Notes under the pieces: model-generated | Told to the model about the DNA's origin: nothing | The model's input: only the letters and a program-made list of their open reading frames with translations | The model's database searches: none | Shown here: piece after piece, positions 36,690 to 50,239 of the stretch | How positions within the stretch are numbered: the first letter of the stretch is position 1 | Layout of the letters: each line of letters begins with the position of its first letter | Assembly (NCBI GenBank): GCA_021442155.1 | Contig: CM038217.1 | Coordinates: forward strand, 151,969,834-152,033,833 | Length of the DNA: 64,000 bases | Source: Cymbidium sinense | Taxonomy: Eukaryota > Streptophyta > Magnoliopsida > Asparagales > Orchidaceae | Reading direction: 5' to 3' | Program-made: the position numbers and the translations under genes

Positions 36690-37727
36690 GTGTTTATTTT
36701 TGGATGGTCGTGTGGACACTATGCAAATCATAGGGGATACTTATTGAAGTGATCGAGTGCGACATTGAGGTATGATGTACTATCTCAAAAGATTTAAACA
36801 TCACCCTACAATGGATCTAATCACTTAATAAGGACTCCTAAGACATGATGAGTCTTCATATATACAAGAGATTCTTCCCCTACTTTACATGGAAAAGTAA
36901 AGCAGAGTTTATTTTATGCCGGGTTCTTTAGTTCCCTATGGAGGCAAGCCTCCATAGTTAATCACATCTTAAGAAATCATATTTCCTAATAAACCTCTCA
37001 ATTAAAGTAGTCAATTATTATCTCTAAAATTCAAGGTCAAGACTATCAATAAATTGGATATTTCGGAAAATCAAATGAGAATGTTCAATTGGAAAGACTT
37101 ATTTTGGAATCCAAAGGAAGATAAATAGGAAGTGCTCATGATACTAGGATGCCTAGTGAGCATCTACCCCCTATAGTGGGGCTTTATATTTTTGAAAGTG
37201 AGAGAATTTATTTTGTTTTAGTTGAATTTCATTAGAATACTAGAACTTATAATCCATCAACACAAGATTGTGGAAATACCTAAGAATGAGGATTTATGCT
37301 ATTAGCTCAAAGAAAACATGCAACCTCATATCTTAAATCTAGAGAGCTTTAGCACAAGCTAAAAGCACGATCTAAATTTAAGCAAAAAGGGGAGATAAGG
37401 GTCTATTCCATAAGGGAAGGGTCTATTCCATAAGGGAAGATAGACTCGTCCGACTCTTCTAGACTTACAACAACCTAGAGTGGCCACCAGCTAACACCTC
37501 CTACGATTTAAACCCATGTAGGCCAGTCTCATAAAATTGTAATATAGTTTAAGCTGTTATTTAATTTGAAAAGAGACTAGAGTTCTAAACTCACTCCCTA
37601 GGAGACTAGATCATGACTAGCATGAGTAAATGACTTAGTCTACAAATGCAAAACTTACAAATTCATTAGCTCATTTTGACACATTGATTTGGACAAATAT
37701 TTGGGATAATTATGCCTAAATGCATGA
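36690..37727 (+). repeat. Module R of copy 2
   Basis: It begins TGTTTATTTTTGGATGG and ends at AAATGCATGA. It is collinear with 44,409-45,350 on the same strand and with 58,606-57,600 on the other, including the ATGATGTACTATCTC(A/G)A phrase (36,771 and 44,470) and a TACTAG(A/G)ACTTATAAT phrase (37,239 and 44,928). Confidence 0.8.
37399..37438. repeat. Perfect 20-bp tandem duplication
   Basis: GGGTCTATTCCATAAGGGAA is present twice without a mismatch inside module R of copy 2. Confidence 0.97.
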
Positions 37728-37959
37728 TTGTTGACCTCACTTTTGGAGTGAGTTCTCAACTTTCTCATCATAGATCTAAGACTCTTATAGACATTGAGAG
37801 TTCTTTAGTTTTAAGACACTTCTTATGATTAGGTGAATACTTAACCTAAACCTAGAGACTTAGGAGGGTTAGCCATAGGAACAAGTTATGCCTTAGGGAC
37901 TTAGGAAAACTTGCTTACCCAGTAGCCTAAACCCAATCCATGCTTTCCTTCTCAAACCA

Positions 37960-39860
37960 AACATCAAATTCATACCAAACCAAATTTCTAAGACTTATAA
38001 TCAAACCCATGATCAAATTCAAGTTCAAGATTTCTCCATAAAACCCCATGATTAAATTTCAAAACCCTCCCTAAGCCCTTTGATTTCATCTTATGGACTT
38101 AGCCTTAACCAAATTCAAATCAATCCCGATTCAATTGATTTTCTCAAGAGATAAATTCAATCCTTCAATAATTTACAAATCCAAATCAAAATTCTAAAAT
38201 AAATAAATCAATCTCAAATCAAATCCAAGATCAAATGTCCCTCTTAAGCCTTATGACCTACTCTCATAAGCTTAGCCAAATATCTACCCAAATTATCCCA
38301 AACTTGATTGATTTCTTTATAAATAAATTATTCCTTCATTTATATTCACAAATATAAATGAAATAGAAACTCAAATAGCCAAAACCAAATCAAACTAAAT
38401 CAAACCAAGCCAAAATTTCTTCTTAAGCCCTATGGATCTACCTCCATAGGCTTGATCAAATCTTAAACCGAATCAACCCAAAATCATTTGGTTTCTTTAT
38501 AAATCAATAATTCATTTATTTATAGTCACAAATACAAATGAATCCCACCCTCCAATGACTAAAAATAAATTAAACTAAATCAATTCCCTTCTTAAGCTCT
38601 TTTGACTTGCATCCATAAGTTAGGCCAAACTTGCTTCCAAATTACTCCAAACTCAAGTGATTTTCTCATGCATCATTTATATCTTCATTTATATTTCAAA
38701 TATAAATGAAATATAAATCCAAATAGCCAAAACTAAACCAAAATTAAACAAAACCCAATTTAAGCCTTTTTATCCAATTTCTTGAACTTGGCTAAATCCT
38801 ATCCAAATCAATTCAAAACCCATGGATTTCTTTATAAATCAATCATTCCTTTAATCACTCATCCAAATATAAACATAAAATATAATTATCAAACTAAAAT
38901 CAAGTCAACCCAAGTCAAACCCAAGTTAGCCTTTTGACTTGAAAACTTCAAATGAGCCAAAATCCATTAGACTCTAAATTGATTGCAATTGGATTTATAT
39001 TTCAATCTTATGCTCATGTATGAGTTCAACTAAACTTGACTCAAGCCAAAAGCAAACCAATTGACCCATTTAGGTCCACTTGATCCAAAGTGACCTAAAA
39101 GACCTTTTTGAGCTAAGTTCTAATCCAACCCAAATTGGATTGAACTAAGACCATCCAAACCTCATATCATGATCAACAATCACCCTAGGGATCCACCTCA
39201 GGTCAAAATTAAACCAGTCAACTTGGTCCTTTGAGCAAGTTAATCTTTAGCCCAAATGAAACCTAAACTAGCCAAAACCCATCATATACCAAATTGATTG
39301 AAATCATTAGTTTAAACCAATTCATAATCAATGATTGAACATGATCAAACCCTCAATTGAGCCAAATCAAGTCCAATTGATTATTTGACCTAAGTTGACC
39401 CAAATTGATCTAAAAAGCCTAAATAAGTCAAATCATGATTTAACCCAAATTGATTGCAGCCAATGACTCAAGTTCATTCCAAATCACTTATTGAACTTGA
39501 CCAAAGCCATAATTGAGCCCAATTTGATTGCCTTGACCTAAAAGGTCAAATTGGCCAAAATCCAAATTAAACCCAAATTAAATCAAACTAAAGCCTACAA
39601 TCATTTTTAATTAACCAATTGAAGATGAACCAACACCCAACCAACCCAATTTAGTCAAATTAGTCAAATTGGTCAACTTATCCCATTTGACCTATTTGAA
39701 TTCAAATGAGCCAAAATCAAACTTAAGCCAAATTGATTGAAACCACTTGAACTAAAACTCTTCAAATCATCATTTGAACTTAACCAAAGCCTTGGTTTGA
39801 CCCAATTTGACCAATTGGTCAACCCAACCTAACATGAAATCATATGAACCCATTTGACGA
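37960..39860. repeat. TTGACC/GGTCAA-rich degenerate block of copy 2
   Basis: It is the inverse of the block in copy 1: CCAAATTGG, TTGACC, AACCCAA words, no ORFs. From 37,960 to 38,930 it is mainly CAAATC-type words; the TTGACC words are densest from 39,000 to 39,840. Confidence 0.6.
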
Positions 39861-42710
39861 TATGAAGCTAAAGCACACAAAACCAACCCATGGAACCTTT
39901 GTGGCTAACCAAACCCAACCCAAATTGACTTTAGGTCAGCCCAAAATCTGCTTGAAAGCAAAGTGGACCCCACCCAAGGGGATTAGCCATTGGACAAACT
40001 TCCTTACATAAGATTCTTTCCCATTTGGCAAAGTCTACTCTCCCATCACTTGGGCATCCATCCAAGTGCCAAATGGGGTGTGCCTAGCCTTCCTAACCCA
40101 ACCTAAGCAAGCTTAGGATCAGCCATGGACCAAAGGAAACCCAACTCTCCCTTCTCACTCAAAGACAAAGGGAAAAGAAATCAGCCACCACATGCCCATA
40201 TCTTGCCTTGGACCGCCTATCACAGCTTCCTCTACTCCAATCGTGCCATGTGGAGTCAATTGAGACCCCTCCGGCAGGCTGACAATGAACTGGCCAAAAA
40301 TTGAGGATGGATCTCGTCCATCATCAAGATCATTTGAGGGGTATACTCCCTCAATTCTCATAGGGAATGTCACCATTCGAACACATTGAGCTTCCCAAGT
40401 GTTTTTGAAATCTCACTACCCTCCTTAGAGCATTCCAAAGCCTCTCGAGCTCGCATTTCCTTTCCTTGTGCAGCTGAAATAGGGGAGGCCAATCTAAAGT
40501 CCTACTTGCTTAATCCTCAACCAAACTTCAATTAAACTTGCACACACCATCATCGTGTGTCGTCGAAGCCATTGAAGCCATTTCCTAAGCTCCAAATTCA
40601 CTCCAGGCACGAGTTTAGTCAAGACTGAATGCCAAAAGGAAGGATCTTGGCCTTTAGAACAATCCACCTCAAATTAAAGCTCGTGTCGATCAACAAGGCT
40701 TCATTTCTACCAAACAAAGCTTCCTCAATCATTGGCACCACCTGTCCTAAGCTCTGGTGAGGTGTGCCATTGAAATCGACCTCTAGCTTAAAATAATTTG
40801 GAGCTTTTTGAAGAAAAGTTGCATGTTGTGAGATATCCGTTAGATCACTTCATTTTTCCTCCTCAAAGGTGTGGGATTGATTTGATCTCCATCCAAGCTT
40901 TGGTAAGCACGGATCGAACGGAGAAAGATGGATGACATCCATCTCTCACTGCTCGAGAGGAGATAGATCACGAGCCATTTATTTTACATGATCGGAATGG
41001 ACAGCTTTGATTCGATTACGCTTAGATCCATTCTATTTTCTCCTTAACATTGGGATTTAATCATGGCCATCCGATCTTAGATTAGATGATCCACGAAAGT
41101 GAGTCCGTCGTCAGCTGACTTAGCAATATGATAACTTAAATAACCTATCCCATCACACCATATAAAAAGCACTCCGCATCAGTAACCACGTGGCGCCGAC
41201 CTGATTAGGGCTTAATTAGGGTTGTTTAATTAATTTTAGGGTTGAACTCTTCTTAAATTCATTAAGATTAAATCAAATTCATATGTGTTGTGAAGTAAAA
41301 AATGAAATGGGGACTTCATTTTGAGATATTTTCATGGAGAATCAATAAATTATTATTAATTAACTTTAATTGTAATTTGTGTGCTTAATTTAGATTTAAT
41401 TAAAATATAATTAACCATTACTCTTTAATTAATCGATTAATTTCAAACTTTCTGAGATGTTTAGATGACCTCTACCTCCCCATTTTTTGAAATTTATTAG
41501 CTAATTGGGGTAATTAATTGGTTGCCTTAATTACTCTCTTAGCAAAATTAATTAAAGAATGAAATGAATTAATCATTTAATTGAGTTCATTAGCCCTATG
41601 TTGAGAAACTTAGGGAAATAGGTTGGGACGCCTCTTCCAATCTTTTCCTTAAATCTTCTTCATTCCTTTTTTAAAATTAATTAATTAAAAATCATTAATT
41701 AATTAATTAATTAATTCAATCAAAACCCAAATCATATCTGAACTTTAATTAACAAATTAAAAAGATTTAGGGATTGAGACTTAGGCTTCCTTCTTTGTCT
41801 CTTTCCCTAAGTCCATTTCATATTGTTGATTAAGGATAATTAGGATTCAATTAGATAATTAATGAACTTGTTTGGCTTGATTAAACCTATTTTCTCTAAT
41901 TAACTCTCGGGTAGCTCTTTGGGTGTTCAATAACCTAAAGAGAGAGTTAATGAAATTATGAGTTAGCTCACATGTGTGAGAAAACCATAAAAGTAATTAA
42001 TTCCTTAAGCTTAATTAATTAATAATGAGTAATTGCATTTTCATTTCATAGGATCATTGCTATTCACATTTCAATTTATTTTCACATCATATTAGCTCAT
42101 AATTATTTAATTAATTAACTTAAAGTGACATAGGTAAAGGTTAATTAATTGATTTAAACCATGCTTAACTTAATTAATTCATAAAATCAACCTAATTGCT
42201 TTTCATTAAATCAAATTAACTCACACATATGGGGAAATGGATTAGGATTAGCAAACCTCTTTCACATCCCTCAAATCAAATCAAACATGAAATCAAAAAT
42301 AGCTTTAAGAAACTTTGGTTTATTTAAAATATGCTTGTTTAATGTGATTGTCCAAAGGAATTTGTTGGATTGAATGAAATTACATGCTTGTGTTTCTTTA
42401 TTTCTTTTCAATCATGTTAAGATGTTGTATGCCACTTGTAGTCATGCATTCATTTCTTTCAAAAAAATTAATTAAATAAAATGGTTTCCTTTATGTCAAA
42501 CTTGCATGTGTTAGCTTAATTAAAAATATGTGTGACTATTATTACTATTAAATTGCAAATGTATTTTTAGAAGCTTATTAATGAATAATAATATATATTG
42601 TAACTTTAGATATACATACATAAGAGGTGCATGTGAATATAAGCTTAGTGTATGAAGTAAAGTTCCTTTCTTTCATTCATATGTTGATTTGCATAAGTAA
42701 GAATGTTAGT

Positions 42711-43030
42711 GGGTATATTAGTCTAGATATTCCGGGGACGCACAACTTTAAGTAGCCCTAAGGAGGTTCCTACCTCACACCCTTGGTGCAAAATAATGGT
42801 GACGTACCCGTTTAATTTCATTCTTATGCACTTTGACATTAGAATTTAGATTGAGCTTTAATTCATTCACACAAATAAATCAATTAAATCAAACTCTATT
42901 TTTTCTTGATTTTCTATTCTCATAGTTACTTATACATCTATATATTTAAGAATAGTGGGTATATTAGTCTGGACATTCTAGGGATGCACAACTTTAAGTA
43001 GCCCTAAGGAGGTTCCTACTCAGTGAAAAT
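42711..43030 (+). repeat. Two tandem units of the variable module in copy 2
   Basis: GTGGGTATATTAGTCT opens the units at about 42,709 and 42,955, each followed by GCACAACTTTAAGTAGCCCT and AAGGAGGTTCCTAC. Spacing is 246 bp, matching the 245 bp spacing in copy 1. Confidence 0.85.
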
Positions 43031-43994
43031 AATGGACATACTTTCTTAAAACATTCAAACATTTAAATGCTATTTTTAGTTTGGGATCTTCCACATTCCC
43101 TTGTAGATCGGACTTTTTTTTTCATCCTTGAAAAGATACGTTCTCCTCATAAAAAAGAGGAGGTAGAACCAAGAAATCTTTCTTTCTTGATTCATCTCTG
43201 GAGTGGAATACCTAGCTAATAAATGAAAACCCCCTTTTTCTATTAAAAAGACATGCATTCATATTTTTCAAGTTGTTGGATTGATTAGTCATATGATTTA
43301 GAGTTCTTTTCTTATGCTTTTGTATAAGAATTTAGATAGAGCTCTAAATTTATATGATAAAATAATCCAACCAAATGAAACATTAATTCCAAGTACATTT
43401 GCTTACCTTCATCATTTAAGTGTTCTAAGATATGAATTGCATGTATAGTTATGTTTAAGAATTAATCATATGCATGTTGTATATGATGGAAAGAAATGAA
43501 CAAACATGTGTTATGTGATAATAATTAATTCCAATTAATCTTAAGATGCCTTTCCTACTGAATAAGATTATTTAAAGCTGACATAAACTTAGGACTAATT
43601 AAAATATGTAATAAGTCATTCACTAAAGAGAATTCATTTAATTAATTTAATTTAGATGTGGCTTAAGGTAGGGATAAAAGAGAGTGACCTTCTAATAACA
43701 CTTAGTTGTTAAGTGTAGGCCAAGTGAAACAAAAGAAATATTAAGTAAGACTTACAAATCAATTAAACCACTTAAAGTGAAAGCATCATTCAAATTAAAT
43801 GCCCTTCACACTTAGAGAATGACAACTCTAAAGTCTAGTTAGAACATACCATACAAGCCACCTAGATTAAGTCACCACTTACGGGGTGTGTATGGTTTGA
43901 TGTATGTTTATTTTGTGATGTATTGTATATGGATGTTAGTGTATGCTTATTAGATGTTAGGGGCGTGATTAGCTTAATTATGTCTTCTGCAGGA

Positions 43995-44067
43995 GATTGT
44001 GCTTAAGGGGTGCTTAAAATAAATATAAATGCTCTCTTTTGCGATTGCTTAACCCCTAAGCACAATC
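43995..44067 (+). repeat. Conserved hairpin of copy 2
   Basis: Arm 1 GATTGTGCTTAAGGGGT (43,995-44,011) pairs with 44,052-44,067 with a single extra A. The loop is 40 bp. Confidence 0.75.
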
Positions 44068-44312
44068 TAAGTTAAGATAGATGGACTTGGTTACCCATGT
44101 GCTTGAGTTGTATGGTGTGTTTAGCTAACACTTATTTTGTAGGTGTAGTTAGATTTACTTTTTCTCATTTTTGATGTAATTATGCATTATGAATTAAAAT
44201 TAGTGTTATAGGGGATTAGGATGAGTGGAGGCTAGAAGGCTTTATCTTGAAGACCCTCCCTCCCCTCATAACATTTATTCATTTATGTAATTATAATTAT
44301 TCTTTCATATAA

Positions 44313-44385
44313 TGGGTTGTATAAGGGTAGAGCTTGGCTACCCATTTCTCTTTTCGGGTTGTACGATAGTACCCGATCGCACTGG
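44313..44385 (+). repeat. End module T of copy 2
   Basis: GGTTGTATAAGGGTAGAGCT, then TGGCTACCCA and TACGATAGTACCCGATCG. See copy 1 for the nearest match. Confidence 0.8.
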
Positions 44386-46624
44386 CCAATTATTCATTTA
44401 TGTTGGTGTGGTGTTTATTTTTGAGGATGTGGGACACCACAAATCTTAGGGGTGAACGTATTAAGGAATGATGTACTATCTCGAAGATAGAAATCACCCT
44501 ATGATGGACCTAATCCTAATAAGGACTCCTAAGACATGATGGGTCTTGAATTTACTAGAGATCTTTCCCTACTTTACATGGGAAAGTAAACTAGGGTTTA
44601 TTTTAAGCGTTCATTAAATTCTCTATGGAGGCAAGCCCCCATAGTTAGTTACATCCTAAGGAATGAGAATTCTTTAAGAATACTTTCAATTAAAGTAGAT
44701 AATTAGGGTCTCTAAAGATTTCAAGGTTAAGACTATCAAAGGATCGACTATTTTAGAAAATCAAATGGGATAAATCAAGGAGAATGCTTATTTTTGGAAT
44801 CCAAAGGAAGAAAGTAGGAAATGCTCATGATACTAGGAAGCCTAGTGAATTCAATCTACCCTATAATTGGGCTTTCTATTTTTGGAATTGAAAAGGGTTA
44901 ATTATTTAAGTTGAAATTTTATTAGAATACTAGGACTTATAATTCCATAACATAAGTGTGCCTGATGAGGATTTATGCTTGTAGCCAGAACAACTACTTT
45001 AGATCTAAGCTAGGAGCTTTGAGGGCCAAAGCATGACCTAAATCTAATGCAAAATGAGTATATGGTTTTCCTCCATAAGAATAAATCACCCTGTTGGACT
45101 TATTACGCAGTGGCGTGCTAACTCTCTCCTACTTTAAATCTATGAAGAAAGTCTTATGCTTTGCAAGATGGCTAGGCTGTTGTTTATTTAGAAAGGAGAC
45201 TAAGTCCTTAAACTCACTCTCTAAGAGACTAGAGCATGAATGGTATGAATTCATGACTTAATCTAATGCAAATTTTATCAAATTTATTTGATTCTTTTGG
45301 ACTCTTTGTTTTGACACATGCTATCAGATTTTATTTGCCTAAATGCATGAGAACTTGATTATGGGCCAAATCAAGAGAGAAAGGAGTGTTCTTCCATCAG
45401 AGGCTCTCATTGGTTAAGCCTACATTCTCTAGCACAGATGGAAGCCCCCTCTTAACAAGAGTGGAAGAATATGACATGTATGATATTATACATTCATTCC
45501 GGCTAAAAATTTTATTATCTTGATTTAATTCTAAGCTTTATGGTGAGGTTATGAGTTCTTTAAAGTTATTGGGGTAGAAAAGTTAAATATCTTAAGAGCC
45601 TACATCAGCCACACATTCAAACATCAAACATGAAAAAAACTAAAAATGCTATTCTGTGCACAACACAACATCAAAAATTTTATAGACTACCATAAAAGAA
45701 TAAAATGCCACTATGGTCGGGTTCCATTATACACCCCAAAAAGGAAAAAAAAGATGTGTAGCCGAGCTCTACCCTTATAAAATCTGGATTTCAAAAATAA
45801 TAGATGTTATTGGGGTCTTCTTTTCTTCATTCCTTCCTTCTCTTCCTTTTGATTTGATTTGCTCAAGGCATCACAGCACCCAGGACTAAGCCTTGACCCT
45901 CATCCCCATAATACTAATCTTAATTCCTAATGCAAAATTACATTAAAAATAGAAAAAATAAATCTAGCTACACTTGTAAAATAAATATTAGCTAAACACA
46001 CCATACAACACAAGTAGTTATATGAATTATTTGGACTTAGCACCCCACATGGTAACTTCCCCACTAACATGGGTTAGGCTTGAAGTAACTGCACAAAGTA
46101 TTTATATTTTTTATTAGCATAAGCACAAAAAAAAATATGATTAGGAAAATCACAGCCTACCATCCAATCTACGAGGCATACACTCTAACATCTAGTATAA
46201 AATATTACATCACAAAATAAAACACAACATCATACATACAATGCCCTAATTTAGCACTAGAAGTGGTGACTTAGTATTCTAATGTGTGTGCTTAAGGCTT
46301 GTGTGGCAAGACTTTACTAGGCTTCTTTAGTTTAAGTTTCAATTTGGAGTTTGAGTTTGTTTAAATTTTACCTTTGAGTGATTTCAATTTAAATGATTTA
46401 ATGATTTATTTTTCATTTTTTATTTTTTTTGGTTAAAATGATGTTTAGGTTTTCAAGAATGAAGAGTAGAATGAATTCCATTTGTAGACAGAACTCACCC
46501 TATTCTACATCCTAACTCCTACAAGATCTAACTGAGGTCCTTAAGTACCTTAATTAGCCTATTTAAATTTGTGTAATTCATTTGATTTAATTTATGATTT
46601 GATTTAGAGTTTAGAATTTGAGTT

Positions 46625-46910
46625 TGTTTAAGTATTTGATTGATTGATTTTGGATTAGATGTTTTGGTTTAATGAGATCTTGATAATTCAATATCCTTAA
46701 TCTCTAATGAAGTTTAAGTTTATTTAAATCCATGTGTTTTTGATTAATTAATTTTAAATTAGATATTTTGGTTTAATTAAATCTTGATAATTCAATATCC
46801 TTGATCTCTAATGAAGTTTAAGTTTGTTTAAATTCATGTATTTTTGATTGATTAATTTTAGATTAGATGTTTTGGTTTAATTAAATCTTGATAATTCAAT
46901 ATCCTTTTAA
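46625..46910. repeat. 104-bp tandem repeat in copy 3
   Basis: GATGTTTTGGTTTAAT or a close variant starts at 46,658, 46,762 and 46,866, each followed by TCTTGATAATTCAATATCC. The period is exactly 104 bp. Confidence 0.9.
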
Positions 46911-47280
46911 ATTAATATTTAATTCTTTTCTTTGATTATGGTTATGTGACTTAACTTCATGTTTATTTGATTTGATTATGATTCATTTATTTGTAGCTTG
47001 ATCAGATTAGATTAATTGAGATTTTATTTTGGTTTTAATTGAGTTTGATTCCTTGTAATTAGGATTTTATATTTAATCTCATCCATTTGTCATGTTTATC
47101 AAAGTTTGGTTTGTATTTTTGATTTCATACATTGGATAGTTAATTAGTTTATCTTATTTAATTAGGTTGAATGAGATTTGATTTGACTACATATTAAATT
47201 GATGAGAGTCTTTCTTTATTTGATTTGATTTGATTAGCTTTATTAATCTATGGGTTTTCTTAGGTTCAATGTGATTATGT

Positions 47281-47900
47281 AATTAGTTTAATTAAGAAGT
47301 GTATTTATGTTAATTATAAAGATTTGCTAATTTTCAATTTGATTTCATATTTGTTTAGATTAATGATGTAATCAATGACTTAATAATTTAGGTTTTGATT
47401 AGTATTTAATTACATTTATTTTTGATTAAGTTTAAGTTTAATATGATTAATTTGATTGACTTAATTAGCTTATTTAAGATGTGTGATCAAATTAATTAGT
47501 AGATTAATTAAGTGTTTGATTTGAATTTAATTTATAAAGTTAATTTGGTTCATTAAGATGATGGATTAATTCATTAAGAGTAATTAGTTTAATTAAGAAG
47601 TGTGTTTAAGTTAATTATTAAATTACATAAAGATTCATTTAATTTGGTTTTATATTTATTTAGATTAATGATGGAATTAATGACTTAATGATTTGTGTTT
47701 AATTTAGGATTTGATTGGTATTTAATTGCATTTATGTTTGATTAAGCTTAGGTTTAATATGATTAATTTGATTAATTAATTAGTTTTGGGTGTGATTAAT
47801 TATTATTTAATTAGGGTTTAATTTATGCTTAATTTAAGAGTTTGCCTTAATGTAATTTATTTAAATTAATTTGATTCATTAAGATAATGGATTAATTCCT
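47281..47900. repeat. 301-bp tandem duplication in copy 3
   Basis: AATTAGTTTAATTAAGAAGT starts at 47,281 and 47,582. Both are followed by a TTTAGATTAATGATG segment, a TTTAATATGATTAATTTGAT segment and an ATGGATTAATTC segment. Confidence 0.85.
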
Positions 47901-49189
47901 TACGTTTGCATTAATTAGATGTTTAATTAATTAAGTTTGATTAAGGGTAAATAGATTTTTAAATCATTTGATTAATTAAATGTTTGTTTAATTAGATATT
48001 ATTGACTTAATTTCCTACATATGACTTGTTTGGTTTAATAATTTTTTACTTAAATTACATTTGATTAAGGGGTTATCATTGTTATTATCATTTAGATTAA
48101 GTTATTTATTATTTATTTTTATTTCAATTAAACTTGATTATTCATAAGCATAGTTAGGTTTGATTTTCTTCATTTATTATGTTTATTAGATTTCATTCAT
48201 GTTTGATTTAGTTATGTATTAATGGCTAATTAATCATCTTATTCCAATGGATTGATTTTAAATGTGATTTAATCATATCTTAATTAAGTTTACTTTAGCT
48301 TTTAGTTTAATTTGATTAATATTAAATGATTATGTTGAATTAGTTTATTAATCAATTTTATTTTTAGTTTATTTAATGATTAATTAGTTTCAATTTATTT
48401 ATATTCATTAAGGAGTTTCATATGATTAAGATTCCATGCTTAGTGTGGATTTAGTTATACTAGTTTGACCCATGTTAAAGTTTCCTATATTTGTTTAATT
48501 TTAAGTTTGATTTAAGATTTAATCATTTAATTGAGTTTTATTAATTTAAATAGGTTTAATCATATTTCATTTAATTTCCTCTGAGGATGATATTTTTCGA
48601 TTTGAGGTTTGATTAATGATTGCTTAAGTGTTATTTTATTTCTAATTTTAATTTAATATTTAAATTATTTTTAGATTATATTTTAATTAATTCCTTAATT
48701 GATTAAACTTTAATCTTAAGTATTTTTTGGGGGTTCATTAGGATTCAAAAAATCACATTATTTCCTTAAGAGTCCAAAAAGTCAATTGAAGTGATTTAAG
48801 CCATTTTGAAGATTTTTGTAAATTTCTGAATTTTTATTTGATTTATTTTTTTAAAATGGACAAAGTGAACTTCAAAATTTAATTTCCCATTCTAGAAGTC
48901 CATTTCTCTTGAGATTTTTATGGTAGGTGTGTTTTAACTTTATTTTAATCCCTGAAAATTTTAACTTAATTTGACATGAATTTTTGGTTTAATTAATGAA
49001 ATTTGATTTTTACTAAAAGCCAAATTAAGCTCAAAATACTCAGTACAATTTGGGGATTAAGGGTTTTTGGAATCCTCTCGGAAAGACAAATCTAAGGAGA
49101 CCTTGTTTGCAATTTTGATTAAGTATTTTATTTTCTATAAATTTTTGATGTTTCAGGTGATTTAAAGTAATTTTTAAATCAATCAATTT

Positions 49190-49470
49190 TTTTATACGTC
49201 GATTGCTTGAGCACATCGATTGGATGCGGTGTGCATATGCGTGCGCGCCATGCGTCGCATTGCGTGCGCGCGTTATATCTGATGGCGCAGCGTTGAGTGA
49301 CGCGGTTCTCTCGACCATCGATCACCGATGGGATGATCGGTCGAAACGAGATCCGAGGCTAGGATCGCGGTGATCATGATCATGCGCGAATGCGAATCCA
49401 TGGTCCATATTACATTAAGTGATCGGCACGATTGCGTGATCCCGAGTCATTGATCCACACCCGGGATGGA
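49190..49470. other. CpG-rich segment in copy 3
   Basis: It holds many CG dinucleotides (TGCGTGCGCGCCATGCGTCG near 49,238; GTGCGCGCG near 49,264) in a region that is otherwise strongly AT-rich. It sits at the junction of the GC-richer and AT-rich blocks, where copies 1, 2 and 4 also have their highest GC (17,770-18,020; 40,900-41,220; 54,150-54,260). Confidence 0.7.
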
Positions 49471-50239
49471 CAACTCCTTTGCTCAATGGTGAACATTAAA
49501 TTCAAGGTTTTTAAAAAAAAAAAAAAGGTTTTTAAGTGAAAACTTGTCCAAATGGACCCATTTTTATGTTGATTCGCATCAAAAAAATTCTATTTTCTAA
49601 TTGGATGATTTAAAGTAAAAATGCGAGATTATCTAGAGTAGATTACAAAAAATTGCATAAAAATCATCACAAAATGAAGGATCCTAAGGCTGGCTATGGT
49701 TTTTGAAGGTTACCTCAACGGAGATGATTTTCGGTGGTGGTGATGACTCGAGCGCACTCCTAGGTATGTGAGAAGCTTTGGAATGATTTTTAGCCTTTAC
49801 CTCCCTTTGGAACATCATTTTAACCAATGTTCATCATCACCTTGCCGAAAAATCTTCTATTTGTGTTTTTGAGCTAAAACATGGCTCAAAGAGGTGGGGG
49901 ATGGGTTCCTTTTTTTTTTTTTTTTGAGCTCTAGGGTGCTAAATAGTTTAGTAGGAAGTGATTTGAAGTCTCATTTCTCGTCTTTTTATAATGGCCGAAA
50001 ATCCACCCTTTTTTGAATTTTTTGGCTCCAAAGTATTATCATTTTGCTTGGGGTGGTTGGGATAGATGATGGATTGATTGAGGACTTTGAATTTTTGCTC
50101 CAAAGTCCTCTCTTGCTACCATATGATAAGCTCAATTCAAAGCAAATATTGGGGAGGAGTTAAGTGCATGTGATATGAGAGAATTAAATGAGATTGCATG
50201 GAATCCTATGTGGGGGAGGATCCATGAGAGATTTAATTG

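Larger units (their letters stand above)
36690..44408 (+). repeat. Large non-coding repeat family, copy 2
   Basis: This is the most complete copy at its R-A side. In order: R 36,690-37,727, A 37,728-37,885, degenerate block 37,960-39,860, GC-richer block 40,000-41,200, AT-rich block 41,200-42,300, tandem module twice (42,711-43,030), hairpin 43,995-44,067, T 44,313-44,385. The stretch after T that copies 1, 3 and 4 share is missing; R of copy 3 follows directly. A TATAAAAAG box lies at 41,162 in the GC-richer block but is not kept in copy 1. Open runs at 40,376-40,155 and 43,258-43,076 (both -) have no counterparts in the other copies and are not taken as genes. Confidence 0.75.

Noticed and set aside
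40155..40376. Open run on the - strand in the GC-richer block of copy 2
   Set aside because: No counterpart in the equivalent positions of copies 1, 3 and 4, and no recognisable motif.
41162..41170. TATAAAAAG as a promoter of copy 2
   Set aside because: Well-formed TATA box in a plausible place, but the equivalent position in copy 1 lacks it, and AT-rich DNA gives such words often. Mentioned only as a possibility.
42711..43030. CRISPR-like repeat-spacer pattern
   Set aside because: Only one to three long degenerate units at about 250-bp spacing in plant DNA; no short identical repeats and no associated genes.
36690..45350. Copy 2 as a simple LTR retrotransposon with R as a 1-kb LTR at both ends in direct orientation
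   Set aside because: R at 44,409 is continuous with the linking stretch and T of copy 3, so it belongs to copy 3. No primer binding site follows 37,727, and the flanking bases at the two ends do not match.
49040..49318. 92-codon open run on the - strand over the CpG-rich segment
   Set aside because: GC-rich sequence has few stops by chance; no domain and no match in the other copies.
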